DNA of 51,042 bases from positions 1-51,042 of the forward strand of contig CATLEJ010000003.1 in the NCBI GenBank assembly GCA_949916125.1, read 5' to 3'. Positions 35,542 to 43,188 of this stretch are shown here, piece after piece. The notes below the pieces were generated by a model that had not been told where the DNA came from, did no database searches, and saw only the letters and a program-made list of their open reading frames with translations. Within the stretch, counting starts at the first letter, position 1. Every line of letters begins with the position of its first letter. This stretch comes from an uncultured Oscillospiraceae bacterium. Lineage in GTDB: Bacteria; Bacillota; Clostridia; Oscillospirales; Oscillospiraceae. Made by a program: the position numbers and the translations under genes.

Positions 35542-36507
35542 TCAGGACCACAGCTTAGAGACGGAGCGCTCCTCGTAGATCCGCTCAATGGCCTCGGCAA
35601 ACAGGTGGGCCACGGACAGGTACTTGATCTTGGGGCACAGCTCCGTGATGCCCTCCCTGGGCTGGATGGTGTCCAGGAACACCACCTCGTCCAGCACGGA
35701 GTCGTTGATGCGCTGGATGGCGGGGCCGGACAGCACGCCGTGGCTGGCGCAGGCGGTGACGGACTGGGCGTGGCCGATCTCCACCAGGGCCTTGGCCGCG
35801 TGGCACAGGGAGCCGCCGGTGTCCACCATGTCGTCCAGCAGGATCACGTTTTTGCCCGTCACGTCGCCGATGATGTTCATCACCTCGGAGGAGTTGGCCT
35901 TCTGGCGGCGCTTGTCCACAATGGCCATGGGCATATCCAGCTTCTGGGCGAAGGAGCGGGCCCGGGCCACGCTGCCCACGTCGGGGGAGACCACCATGGT
36001 CTGCTCATGCACCGGGGCGAAGCGGCGGAAGAAGTGGTCCACAAACACCGGGGAGCCCATCAGGTTGTCCACGGGGATGTCGAAGAAGCCTTGGATCTGG
36101 TTGGCGTGGAGGTCCATCGTCAGCACCCGGTCGGCGCCGGCCCGGGTGATCAGGTTGGCCACCAGCTTGGCGGAGATGGGGTCACGGGGCTTGGTCTTGC
36201 GGTCCTGCCGGGCGTAGCCGAAATAAGGCATCACGGCGGTGATCCGGCCCGCGCTGGCCCGCTTGAGCGCGTCGATCATGATGAGCAGCTCCATCAGGTT
36301 GTCGTTCACCGGGGAGCTGGTGGACTGCACCACGAACACGTCGGAGCCGCGGACGGTTTCAAAGATGGACACAAAGTTTTCGCCGTCGGAGAACGCGCCG
36401 GTCTCGGCGTTGCCCAGGGGGATGCTCAGCTCCTTGCAGATGCTCTGGGCCAGGGCCTTGTTGGAGCTGCCGGAGAAGATTTTCAAATCCTTGCCGTGTG
36501 AGATCAT
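35542..36507 (-). CDS. prs: Ribose-phosphate pyrophosphokinase
   Basis: 321-residue PRPP synthetase (ATP + ribose-5-P to PRPP + AMP), feeding nucleotides, His and Trp. Motifs: [74 protein letters not shown], and the PRPP-binding loop [14 protein letters not shown]. Length normal. ATG with AAGAGAGG upstream. A -10 TATAAT with a weak -35 TTTCAA lies at 36622-36650 on the minus strand. Confidence 0.97.
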   Translation of the reverse strand: MISHGKDLKIFSGSSNKALAQSICKELSIPLGNAETGAFSDGENFVSIFETVRGSDVFVVQSTSSPVNDNLMELLIMIDALKRASAGRITAVMPYFGYARQDRKTKPRDPISAKLVANLITRAGADRVLTMDLHANQIQGFFDIPVDNLMGSPVFVDHFFRRFAPVHEQTMVVSPDVGSVARARSFAQKLDMPMAIVDKRRQKANSSEVMNIIGDVTGKNVILLDDMVDTGGSLCHAAKALVEIGHAQSVTACASHGVLSGPAIQRINDSVLDEVVFLDTIQPREGITELCPKIKYLSVAHLFAEAIERIYEERSVSKLWS

Positions 36508-36621
36508 GACTTCGCAACTTCCTCTCTTAAATCAGTCGTCGTTGGTGAGTGGGAATATGATCAATCCGAACCGGATTTCAGCACAAAAATACCAGGGCGG
36601 CCGGAAAAAGCCGTCGGAAAC

Positions 36622-36650
36622 ATTATATCAGATATCCCGGCATTTTGAAA
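36622..36650 (-). promoter_or_regulatory. prs promoter
   Basis: Minus strand TTTCAA (36650-36645), 17-bp spacer, TATAAT (36627-36622), giving a leader of about 110 nt. The -35 is weak. Confidence 0.55.
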
Positions 36651-36741
36651 GGTTTTTTCACATTTTGGATAAAATGTCCCATTTCACCAAAACCCTGTCG
36701 AAAAAAGGGGAAAAAGCGGTGAAAACGGCGAGAACCGGGGG

Positions 36742-37239
36742 TCAGCCCTGGGCGGGGGCGGGCAGCCACCGCTGGATCCGCCGCATCCGGTGGAGATGGA
36801 CCACCTCCAGGGTGGCGCAGAACTTGTCCGCCAGGTTCACCGCCACCGCCACCCGGGAGCGGGGCAGGTGCACCGCCAGGGGGAACATATGGGACACGAT
36901 GGCGTTGCGCTCGCTGTCCGTCAGGTCGGGGCACAGGGCGGCGGCGTTGCGCAGGGCGAACTCCGGGTGATCCAGGCACTGGTTCCCCGGATGGGCGGAG
37001 CGGTCGGCGGGGTCGTAGAGGTACAGGTCGTGGAGCAGGCCCGCCCGGGCGGCGGCCCGGTAGTCCCAGCCAAAGTACCTGGCCAGCCGGAAGGCCACGT
37101 AGGATACAAACAGGCAGTGATCGAAACAGGTGGTGGAATAGTGCCGCCCCCACTGCTTCATGGAGGACACCTCCCGGCTCTCCAACAGGGGGCCCACGCA
37201 GTCCAGGAAGGCGGCGGTATTCAAATCATGTTTGGACAT
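36742..37239 (-). CDS. HD-domain hydrolase
   Basis: 165 residues. HD metal-site pattern: H33 in WGRHYSTTCFDHCLFVSYVAFRLAR, HD of LLHDLYLYDP, then IVSHMFPLA and the late D of NLADKFCATLE. Stand-alone HD phosphohydrolase, usually annotated as HDIG/phosphohydrolase, substrate unknown. Its promoter and a 9-bp CTTCCCCCT hairpin (37275-37295) lie upstream. Monocistronic. Confidence 0.85.
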   Translation of the reverse strand: MSKHDLNTAAFLDCVGPLLESREVSSMKQWGRHYSTTCFDHCLFVSYVAFRLARYFGWDYRAAARAGLLHDLYLYDPADRSAHPGNQCLDHPEFALRNAAALCPDLTDSERNAIVSHMFPLAVHLPRSRVAVAVNLADKFCATLEVVHLHRMRRIQRWLPAPAQG

Positions 37240-37274
37240 AGAAAAAAGACTCCTTTATTGGTATCGCTGAACGT

Positions 37275-37295
37275 CTTCCCCCTTGCAGGGGGAAG
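37275..37295. repeat. CTTCCCCC hairpin in the HD-gene leader
   Basis: CTTCCCCCT-TGC-AGGGGGAAG, a relative of the 541-562 palindrome, followed by GCT as there. Lies in the 5' leader of the HD-domain gene. Confidence 0.6.
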
Positions 37296-37346
37296 GCTGA
37301 ATCCGTTCTTGACACTTGGCCCGTGTCTGTCAGGCCGTACACTGAC

Positions 37347-37375
37347 ATTATAGCAGGCCGAATCCGTTTTGTCAG
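37347..37375 (-). promoter_or_regulatory. HD-gene promoter
   Basis: Minus strand CTGACA (37375-37370), 17-bp spacer, TATAAT (37352-37347). Confidence 0.75.
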
Positions 37376-37424
37376 CAGTCTTTTTACAGAATTTAAACGG
37401 GAAATTTGGAAGAAATTTCAACCC

Positions 37425-37477
37425 TTGACAGGGCGCCGGGGCCATGATATGATAACTGTATTAATACATTTAATACA
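37425..37477 (+). promoter_or_regulatory. GntR-ABC operon promoter and likely operator
   Basis: TTGACA (37425-37430), 17-bp spacer, TATGAT (37448-37453). Just downstream TGTATTAATACA (37457-37468), a perfect 12-bp palindrome, is followed by TTTAATACA (37469-37477). The palindrome overlaps the expected transcription start, the right place for auto-repression by the GntR protein encoded next. Confidence 0.8.
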
Positions 37478-37498
37478 ATGTCGAAAGGAGGCGGGGCC

Positions 37499-37867
37499 AT
37501 GCTCAGCCTGAACTACCGGGACAGCCGCCCCATCTACGAGCAGGTGCGGGACGGGCTGCGCCGTCTCATCATCACGGGGGCCGTCCCGGCGGGGGATAAG
37601 CTGCCCTCGGTGCGCTCCATGGCTGGCCAGCTGGCCATCAACCCCAACACCATCCAGCGGGCCTACGAGGCCCTGGAGCAGGAGGGCTACGCCTACTCGG
37701 TGCCGGGGAAGGGGAGCTTCGCCGCCCTGCCCCAGGACGTCACCGACAAGCGCCGGGGGGAGCTGCTGGAAAAGCTGGACGCCGTGGTGCAGGAGCTGGT
37801 GTATCTGGGCATGACCCCGGCCGAGATCGGGGAACGGTGCGCGGCCTGGAAGGAGGAATCAAAATGA
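37499..37867 (+). CDS. GntR-family regulator, YtrA subfamily
   Basis: 122 residues. Winged-helix GntR domain (RPIYEQVRDGLRRLIITGAVPAGDKLPSVRSMAGQLAINPNTIQRAYEALEQEGY) with a short C-terminal dimer helix, the small YtrA type that controls ABC exporters in Firmicutes. ATG at 37499 with AAAGGAGG upstream. Its stop overlaps the ABC ATPase ATG (ATGA). The palindrome in its promoter is the likely binding site; it probably represses the operon until a cell-wall stress or antibiotic signal. Confidence 0.92.
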   Translation: MLSLNYRDSRPIYEQVRDGLRRLIITGAVPAGDKLPSVRSMAGQLAINPNTIQRAYEALEQEGYAYSVPGKGSFAALPQDVTDKRRGELLEKLDAVVQELVYLGMTPAEIGERCAAWKEESK

Positions 37868-38766
37868 TCGAGGTCAAAAACGTGGTCAAGAGCTTTGACG
37901 GCTTCCACGCCCTGGACGGGCTGACCATGACGGTGCCCCGGGGGGCCATCTACGGGCTCGTCGGGCCCAACGGGGCGGGCAAATCCACCATCCTGCGCCA
38001 CCTCACCGGGGCCTACCGCCAGGACAGCGGGGAAATCCTGCTGGAGGGCGCGCCCATCTACGAAAACCCCGCCGCCAAACGGCGCATGGCGGGCATACCT
38101 GACGAGCTGTATTACTTCAACTCCGCCTCCACCCGGGACATGATGAGGTTCTACCGGGGGATCTACCCCAGCTTCGACGGGGGGCGGTACGAAAAGCTGA
38201 AGGAGGCCTTCCCCGCCGTGGACGAGAAGCGGCCCATCCGCCGCCTGTCCAAGGGGATGCAGAAGCAGGCCGCCTTCTGGCTGGCCCTGAGCTGCCGCCC
38301 GGACTACCTGCTGCTGGACGAGCCGGTGGACGGGCTGGACCCGGTGATGCGCCGGCAGGTGTGGTCGCTGCTCATGGGGGACGTGGCCGAGCGGGGCACC
38401 ACGGTGGTGGTGTCCTCCCACAATCTACGCGAATTGGAGGACGTGTGCGACCACGTGGGCATCCTCAGCCACGGGAAGGTGGCGCTGGAGCGCTCCCTCA
38501 GCGAGCTGCAGGGGGGCACCGTGAAGCTCCAGATCGCCTTCCAGACCGAGGAGCCCCCCGCCCTGCCCGAGGGGGTGCGGGTGCTCCACACCGACCACCT
38601 GGGCCGGGTGTATACCTACATCGTCCGGGGGAGCGCGGAGGACGTGGAGGCCAGGTTCCAGCCCCTGGCCCCGCTGTTTATGGAGGCCCTGCCCCTGACC
38701 CTGGAGGAAATTTTCATCTATGAAATGGGAGGTGAGGACTATGCGGTCCGGGACATCGTTCTTTAA
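37864..38766 (+). CDS. ABC transporter ATP-binding protein
   Basis: 300 residues, MIEVKNVVKSFDGFHALDGL start. Walker A GPNGAGKST, signature RRLSKGMQKQ (degenerate, as in YtrB/CcmA types), Walker B YLLLDEPVDGLDP, H-loop SSHNL, then a 80-residue C-terminal extension. It overlaps both neighbours, GntR by 4 bp and the permease by 26 bp. Partner of the permease downstream; antibiotic/peptide export is the usual role of this three-gene type, substrate unknown. Confidence 0.93.
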   Translation: MIEVKNVVKSFDGFHALDGLTMTVPRGAIYGLVGPNGAGKSTILRHLTGAYRQDSGEILLEGAPIYENPAAKRRMAGIPDELYYFNSASTRDMMRFYRGIYPSFDGGRYEKLKEAFPAVDEKRPIRRLSKGMQKQAAFWLALSCRPDYLLLDEPVDGLDPVMRRQVWSLLMGDVAERGTTVVVSSHNLRELEDVCDHVGILSHGKVALERSLSELQGGTVKLQIAFQTEEPPALPEGVRVLHTDHLGRVYTYIVRGSAEDVEARFQPLAPLFMEALPLTLEEIFIYEMGGEDYAVRDIVL

Positions 38767-40690
38767 CTGGACGGTTTTCAAGAAAACGGTCTGCCGCTTC
38801 TGGCCCCTGTGGGGGGCGTATTTCGCCATCTGGCTGGTGCTGCTGCCCCTGAACGGGCTGATGACCCTCCAGTACAGCACCGGGCGGGGCGCCAACGGCG
38901 CCATGGGGAGCTTCGCCATCGACACCGTGCCCCAGCTGGCCCTGGCCCAGGGCTACGGCCTGGTTCTGGTGGTGGTGTTCGGCGCGCTGTGCGCCATGGC
39001 GGTGTTCAGCCACCTCTACAGCGCCCGCCCGGCCAATTTCTTCGGGAGCCTGCCGGTGCGGCGGGAGGGGCTGTTCCTCACCCACTACCTGGCGGGGCTG
39101 GCCTTCCTGGTTATACCCAACCTGGCGATTTTCCTGCTCACCCTGCTGGTGGAGCTGGCGGGGGGCTATGTGTGCTGGGCGGGCCTGGGGTTCTGGCTGG
39201 CCGTCATGTGCGGGGAGGGGTTCTTTTTCTACTCCCTGGCGGTGTTCTGTGCCATGTTCACCGGGCACAGCTTGGCCCTGCCCGTCTTTTACGGCATCAT
39301 CAACGTCCTGGCGATCGGGATATACGGCTTGCTGGAGCTGGTGTTCCAAGGCTTCTACTACGGCTTCGCCGGCTTCCCCGACGGCGCGCAGGCCGTGGTG
39401 AAGTGGCTCACCCCGGCGGCGCAGCTGGAGGAGGCGGTGGCCGCCCAGAGCATGGCCGCCCTGCCCATCTCCCAGTTCACGCCGGAGGAGCTGGCGCAGG
39501 TGGCCGAGCTGGGCGGCATCTGGGTGTCGGACACCCGCTATCTGATCGTGCGGGGCCTGGGCACGGTGGGCATTTACGCCGCTGCTGCGGCGGCGCTGAC
39601 GGTGTGCGCCTTCTTCCTCTACCGGGCGCGGCGGCTGGAGAGCGCCGGGGACGTGGTGGCCGTCAACCCCATGAAGCCGGTGTTCCAGTACGGGGTGGCC
39701 CTGTGCGTGGGGATGGCCTTCGGCATGGCCACCGTCATGGTGGCCGGCGGCGGGGAGATCATGCTCATGGCCGCCATGCTGGTCTGGGGCGTGCTGGGGT
39801 ACTTTGCCGCCCGGATGCTGCTGGAAAAATCCTTCCGGGTGTTCGGCAAATGGAAGGGGGCCCTGGCGGTGGCGGCGGTGTTTGTGGCCCTGTTCTGCGT
39901 GGTGGGGTACGACCTCACCGGGTTTGAGACCCGGGTGCCGGACCCGGCCGGCGTGGACAGCGTGTATGTCAGCGGCATCAACGCGGTCTGCCTGGGGGAC
40001 GACGGCGACTATCTGAGCCTGGACGCCGCCAGCCCCGAGGCCATCGAGCTGTTCACCGCCCTCCACAAGGAGGCGGTGGCGCAGCGGGACGTGGAGCGGC
40101 AGACCCAGGCCCAGCTGGGGGGCGTCAATACCCACCTGAGCCTGGCCTACACCCTGAAGGGGGGCGGGACGCTGGAGCGGCGGTACAGCCTGTGGCTTGA
40201 CCCGGAGGAGATGGACCGGGAGGGCACGGCGGCCTGGGCCGTCCAGCGGCTCTACGACAACCGTGAGCTGTACTGGGAAGTCTACGGCTTCGCCGGGCTG
40301 GAGGAGGCCATGGCGGGCGGTGTGCGGCTGGATCGGGTGGACGTGGGCCGCTACGATGAGGCGGTCGGCGCGACCCTGTGGGGCGCCCTCTACGGCGGGG
40401 ACGCCCGGGCGCTGCTGGCGGCGGTGAAGGAGGACTTCTTCGCGGGCCGCATCGGCGTGCGCCGGGTGGACGACACGGCGCACTGGCACGGCGGGCCGGT
40501 GGAGGACTCCCTGCAGTTCTTTTCCGGCGAGGTGCCGAAGGACGATAGCTATACCTATTACAACGTGCGGATCGCCCTCCAGGACACGGCCTCCAGCACC
40601 CTGGCGGCGCTGGAGGAGCTGGCGGACCGCATCGAGGTGGACGGGCAGGGGACCTGGACGGACGGCCTGCCCGACACGGTGGTAAGCTGA
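38741..40690 (+). CDS. ABC transporter permease with large extracytoplasmic domain
   Basis: 649 residues from the ATG at 38741 (GGGAGGTGAGG upstream). Six to seven membrane segments in the first 390 residues (e.g. LWGAYFAIWLVLLPLNGLM, HYLAGLAFLVIPNLAIFLLTLLVELAGGYV, ALAVAAVFVALFCVVGYDL), then a soluble domain of about 250 residues to the end. Reads like the ABC-2-type permeases in GntR-led operons; the long soluble tail may sense or bind substrate. Last gene of the operon, ending before a terminator at 40771. Confidence 0.8.
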   Translation: MRSGTSFFNWTVFKKTVCRFWPLWGAYFAIWLVLLPLNGLMTLQYSTGRGANGAMGSFAIDTVPQLALAQGYGLVLVVVFGALCAMAVFSHLYSARPANFFGSLPVRREGLFLTHYLAGLAFLVIPNLAIFLLTLLVELAGGYVCWAGLGFWLAVMCGEGFFFYSLAVFCAMFTGHSLALPVFYGIINVLAIGIYGLLELVFQGFYYGFAGFPDGAQAVVKWLTPAAQLEEAVAAQSMAALPISQFTPEELAQVAELGGIWVSDTRYLIVRGLGTVGIYAAAAAALTVCAFFLYRARRLESAGDVVAVNPMKPVFQYGVALCVGMAFGMATVMVAGGGEIMLMAAMLVWGVLGYFAARMLLEKSFRVFGKWKGALAVAAVFVALFCVVGYDLTGFETRVPDPAGVDSVYVSGINAVCLGDDGDYLSLDAASPEAIELFTALHKEAVAQRDVERQTQAQLGGVNTHLSLAYTLKGGGTLERRYSLWLDPEEMDREGTAAWAVQRLYDNRELYWEVYGFAGLEEAMAGGVRLDRVDVGRYDEAVGATLWGALYGGDARALLAAVKEDFFAGRIGVRRVDDTAHWHGGPVEDSLQFFSGEVPKDDSYTYYNVRIALQDTASSTLAALEELADRIEVDGQGTWTDGLPDTVVS

Positions 40691-40770
40691 CCCGGCGGCG
40701 TACCTGGACGCCTTTTGTTCCCAAAAGGCCGTATACAGCACGGAAGGGAGAATATTTTGACAGGCTTGGA

Positions 40771-40813
40771 AGCCCTGCGGGGGCGGATACCATCCGCCCC
40801 CACAGGGCTTTTT
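40771..40813 (+). terminator. Terminator of the GntR-ABC operon
   Basis: AGCCCTG-CGGGGGCGGAT/ATCCGCCCCC-ACAGGGCT followed by TTTTTCC, 80 bp after the permease stop. Confidence 0.88.
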
Positions 40814-40868
40814 CCGGCCGCGCCGCGCCGGGGGAGGGAATTTCGGGAAAGGTTCACAAAATCCGCTC

Positions 40869-40897
40869 TTGTTTTTGCCGGGGAAATCGCATATAAT
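40869..40897 (+). promoter_or_regulatory. murI operon promoter
   Basis: TTGTTT (40869-40874), 17-bp spacer, TATAAT (40892-40897). It leaves a leader of about 460 nt filled by structured repeats. Confidence 0.7.
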
Positions 40898-40912
40898 AGC
40901 AGGGCCTTAGCG

Positions 40913-41050
40913 GAAGCGCGGAGAAGCGGGCAGCGAGGGAGCTTGGAGCGGAGCGAAAGCAAAAGCCCAAGGCCCACGAAGTGGGACTGGGTTTTGCTTG
41001 AGACGCAGCGAAAGCGACCGAGCGTCCTGGCCGCTTCGCAGCGTGACAAC
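40913..41050 (+). repeat. Structured intergenic element, copy 5
   Basis: 138 bp in the murI leader. Outer GAAGCGG/CCGCTTC, inner AAGCAAAA/TTTTGCTT (compensated against the GGAC/GTCC and GGGC/GCCC versions), tip CCCAC-GAA-GTGGG. Ends GTGACAAC, directly followed by copy 8. Confidence 0.88.
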
Positions 41051-41054
41051 AGCG

Positions 41055-41190
41055 GAAGCGCGGAGCGCCCGGGAGCAGGCGGCTAAGACACGAAGCGGAG
41101 CGGACGGCTTGGCGGCCCAAAGGGCCGGCAAACGGCGTGCGCAGTCGCAGTGGCTTAGACGCCGTCGCGGAGGGCGCGCAGCGTGACAGC
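41055..41190 (+). repeat. Structured intergenic element, copy 8 (divergent)
   Basis: Starts GAAGCGCGGAG and ends GCAGCGTGACA. Stems GCGCCC/GGGCGC and GGCG-CTAAG/CTTAG-CGCC, tip GGCCC-AAA-GGGCC. Same plan as the other copies with most sequence replaced. Its first 46 bp recur exactly at 41302-41347. Confidence 0.7.
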
Positions 41191-41301
41191 GTCGCCGCAA
41201 GCTCCATATCCCTCGCTTCCGCCTTTGGCGAAAGCTCACTCATTGCGCTGCGGCTCCTTTCCCCACAAAGCCTGAAGGACGGCTTTGCGGGGGCCTTAGC
41301 A
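41191..41301. other. Spacer between repeat units in the murI leader
   Basis: 111 bp with no gene. Contains an ACAAAGCC/GGCTTTGC-type inverted pair near 41268-41290 and no promoter or ribosome site I can support. Confidence 0.4.
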
Positions 41302-41347
41302 GAAGCGCGGAGCGCCCGGGAGCAGGCGGCTAAGACACGAAGCGGAG
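41302..41347 (+). repeat. 46-bp exact direct repeat of copy 8's 5' end
   Basis: Identical to 41055-41100 over 46 bp (GAAGCGCGGAGCGCCCGGGA onward). Only the 5' arm of the element is present, so it is a truncated unit; it ends 18 bp before the murI ATG. Confidence 0.85.
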
Positions 41348-41365
41348 AGAAAGGGGGGCGCGGCC

Positions 41366-42181
41366 ATGGACAGACGGCCCATCGGCGTGTTCGACTCCGG
41401 GCTGGGCGGGCTCACCGCGGTGCGGGAGCTGGCCCGCCTGATGCCGGAGGAGGAGCTGGTCTACTTCGGCGACACCGGACGGGTGCCCTATGGCGGGCGG
41501 TCCCGGGACATTCTGGTCAAATACGCCCGGCAGGACGCGGCCCTGCTGCGCTCCTTTGACGTGAAGGCCATCGTCATCGCCTGCGGCACCGTGTCCACCA
41601 CGGCCTTGGGCGTGCTGCGGGCGGAAAACGACATCCCCATATTCGGCGTGGTGGAGCCCGCCGTCCACGCCGCCCTCCGGGCCACCCGGAACGGCCGGGT
41701 GGGCCTCATCGGCACCAGGGCGTCCATCCGCTCCGGGGCCTATGAGCGGCTGCTGGCCCAGGGCCGCCCCGGCGTGGAGGTCACCGCCAGGGCCTGCCCC
41801 CTGCTGGTGCCGCTGGTGGAGAACGGGCGCTTCCGGCCGGGGGACACGGTGGCCGAGACGGTGGCGGCGGAGTACCTTGCCCCCATCCGGGAGGCGGGGG
41901 TGGACACGCTGATCTTAGGGTGTACCCACTACCCCCTGCTCCGGGAGGTCATCGGCCGGTACATGGGGCCGGATACGGCCCTCGTCGACGTGGGGGCGGA
42001 GTGCGCCCGGTGGACGGCGGCGGAGCTGGACCGGGCGGGCCTGCGCACCGACCGGGCACAGGCGGGCCGGCACCGCTTTTTCGTCAGCGACAGCACCGAG
42101 GACTTTGCCTCCCTGGCCAGCGTCTTCCTGCGGGAGGACGTGGAGGGCGAAGTGGAGCAGATTGACATTACCGCGTACTGA
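41366..42181 (+). CDS. murI: Glutamate racemase
   Basis: 271-residue MurI, interconverting L- and D-glutamate for peptidoglycan without a cofactor. IGVFDSGLGGLTAV start with catalytic-site Asp/Ser, first catalytic Cys73 in IACGTVST, second Cys186 in LGCTHYP. The residue after Cys73 is Gly where most enzymes have Asn (ACNT). AAAGGGGGG precedes the ATG. Pairs with the DUF1934 gene downstream, and has an unusually long repeat-filled leader. Confidence 0.95.
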   Translation: MDRRPIGVFDSGLGGLTAVRELARLMPEEELVYFGDTGRVPYGGRSRDILVKYARQDAALLRSFDVKAIVIACGTVSTTALGVLRAENDIPIFGVVEPAVHAALRATRNGRVGLIGTRASIRSGAYERLLAQGRPGVEVTARACPLLVPLVENGRFRPGDTVAETVAAEYLAPIREAGVDTLILGCTHYPLLREVIGRYMGPDTALVDVGAECARWTAAELDRAGLRTDRAQAGRHRFFVSDSTEDFASLASVFLREDVEGEVEQIDITAY

Positions 42182-42218
42182 CGCGCCCCCGGTACGGGCG
42201 CGGCTGGAAAGGACAGCT

Positions 42219-42659
42219 ATGACAGACAATGTGATTATATCCATCCGGGGCAAGCAGCTCTATGCCGAGAGCGACCCGGAAGAGATGGAGCTGGTCACCG
42301 CCGGCACCTTGAAGCGGGAGGGCGGCGGCAGGTACACCATCTCCTACCAGGAGAGCGAGCTCACCGGCCTGGAGGGCACCACCACCCGCCTGCACATCGA
42401 CGGGGGCCGGGTAACCCTGCTGCGGGAGGGGAGCATCAACTCTCAGATGGTGTTTGAGGAGGGCAGGCGGCACCTGTCCATGTACGAGACGCCCTACGGG
42501 GCGCTGTCCATCGGGGTGAGCACCCGGCGGATGCGCTCCACCCTGGGCGAGGCCGGCGGCGACCTGGAGATCGATTACGCCATCGAGATCGACAACCTCA
42601 TCGCGGGGCAGAACCTGTTCCGCATGAATGTGAAGCGAAACCCCTCCCTCCCCCAGTGA
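42219..42659 (+). CDS. DUF1934 (YwiB-type) beta-barrel protein
   Basis: 146 residues, calycin-like DUF1934 family: NVIISIRGKQ start, GRYTISYQESELTGLEGTTT, GSINSQMVFEEGRRHLSMYETPYGALSIGV, and the DLEIDYAIEIDN segment. Function unknown. GAAAGGA precedes the ATG. 37 bp after murI and surely cotranscribed. The stop is followed by a CTCCCTCCCC/GAGAGGGAGGGG inverted repeat (42643-42670) that may terminate the operon. Confidence 0.9.
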   Translation: MTDNVIISIRGKQLYAESDPEEMELVTAGTLKREGGGRYTISYQESELTGLEGTTTRLHIDGGRVTLLREGSINSQMVFEEGRRHLSMYETPYGALSIGVSTRRMRSTLGEAGGDLEIDYAIEIDNLIAGQNLFRMNVKRNPSLPQ

Positions 42660-42696
42660 GAGGGAGGGGCCGGGGAAATTTTCCGGAAAAAGGGGG

Positions 42697-42725
42697 TTGA
42701 CAAACGGGGGCGGCCTGCGTATAAT
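42697..42725 (+). promoter_or_regulatory. Promoter of the T-box/trp transporter operon
   Basis: Perfect TTGACA (42697-42702), 17-bp spacer, TATAAT (42720-42725). Confidence 0.92.
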
Positions 42726-42729
42726 GAAC

Positions 42730-43016
42730 CACAACAACCAAACAGCACAAACCAGTGACGGAGAGAAGTACCCGGCGCGGCAGACCTTCAGAGAGCCCCC
42801 GATGGTGGAAACGGGGCGGCGAGCGGCCGGCGAATGGACTTCGGAGGGCGGACCGAACGGCGCGGGCCAAGTAGGGACCGACGGGATTCCCACCCGTTAT
42901 CCATCGGGGCGCGTATGATGGTACGCGTAAGCGAGTGGACGTTTGACAACGTCAATTTGGGTGGTATCGCAGAAGCAGCGGCTTTTGTCCCATGTGTGGG
43001 GCAAAGGCTTTTTTTA
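42730..43016 (+). promoter_or_regulatory. Tryptophan T-box riboswitch
   Basis: Leader with the T-box hallmarks: distal stem I block CAGAGAGCCCCCGATGGTGG, specifier loop GAATGGAC with codon TGG (Trp) at 42835-42837, and the T-box bulge region TTGGGTGGTATCGCAG (42957-42972). A competing terminator, GGCTTTTGTCCC/GGGGCAAAGGC then T7, lies at 42980-43016. Uncharged tRNA-Trp should prevent termination and switch on the transporter genes. Confidence 0.92.
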
Positions 43017-43021
43017 TTGGC

Positions 43022-43151
43022 AGAGCGCGGAGCCGTCGTGAGCAGTGCGGATGGACCGGAGCGAGGACGAGCGCAGGGCCGCGCAAGCGGCCCGGAGACC
43101 AGTCCGAGTCGGAGGGAAGCCGCACGTCGCGAACAGGCGCAGCGTGACTAC
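43022..43151 (+). repeat. Structured intergenic element, copy 6
   Basis: 130 bp between the T-box terminator and the transporter genes. Outer TCGTGA/TCGCGA and GTGCGG/CCGCAC, inner GGAC/GTCC, tip GGGCCGC-GCAA-GCGGCCC. Ends GTGACTAC. Subfamily B, with copy 1. It begins GAGCGC rather than GAAGCGC. Confidence 0.82.
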
Positions 43152-43188
43152 ATCTGCCACCCAAAATATTATTTTGGAGGAAAACACC

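Noticed and set aside
38714-40741. 675-codon minus-strand frame opposite the ABC permease
   Set aside because: Antisense shadow rich in His/Gln/Gly; the plus-strand permease has a ribosome site and clear membrane segments.
41055-41347. CRISPR-like array in the murI leader
   Set aside because: Only two 46-bp repeats 247 bp apart with structured DNA between; no regular spacers and no cas genes.
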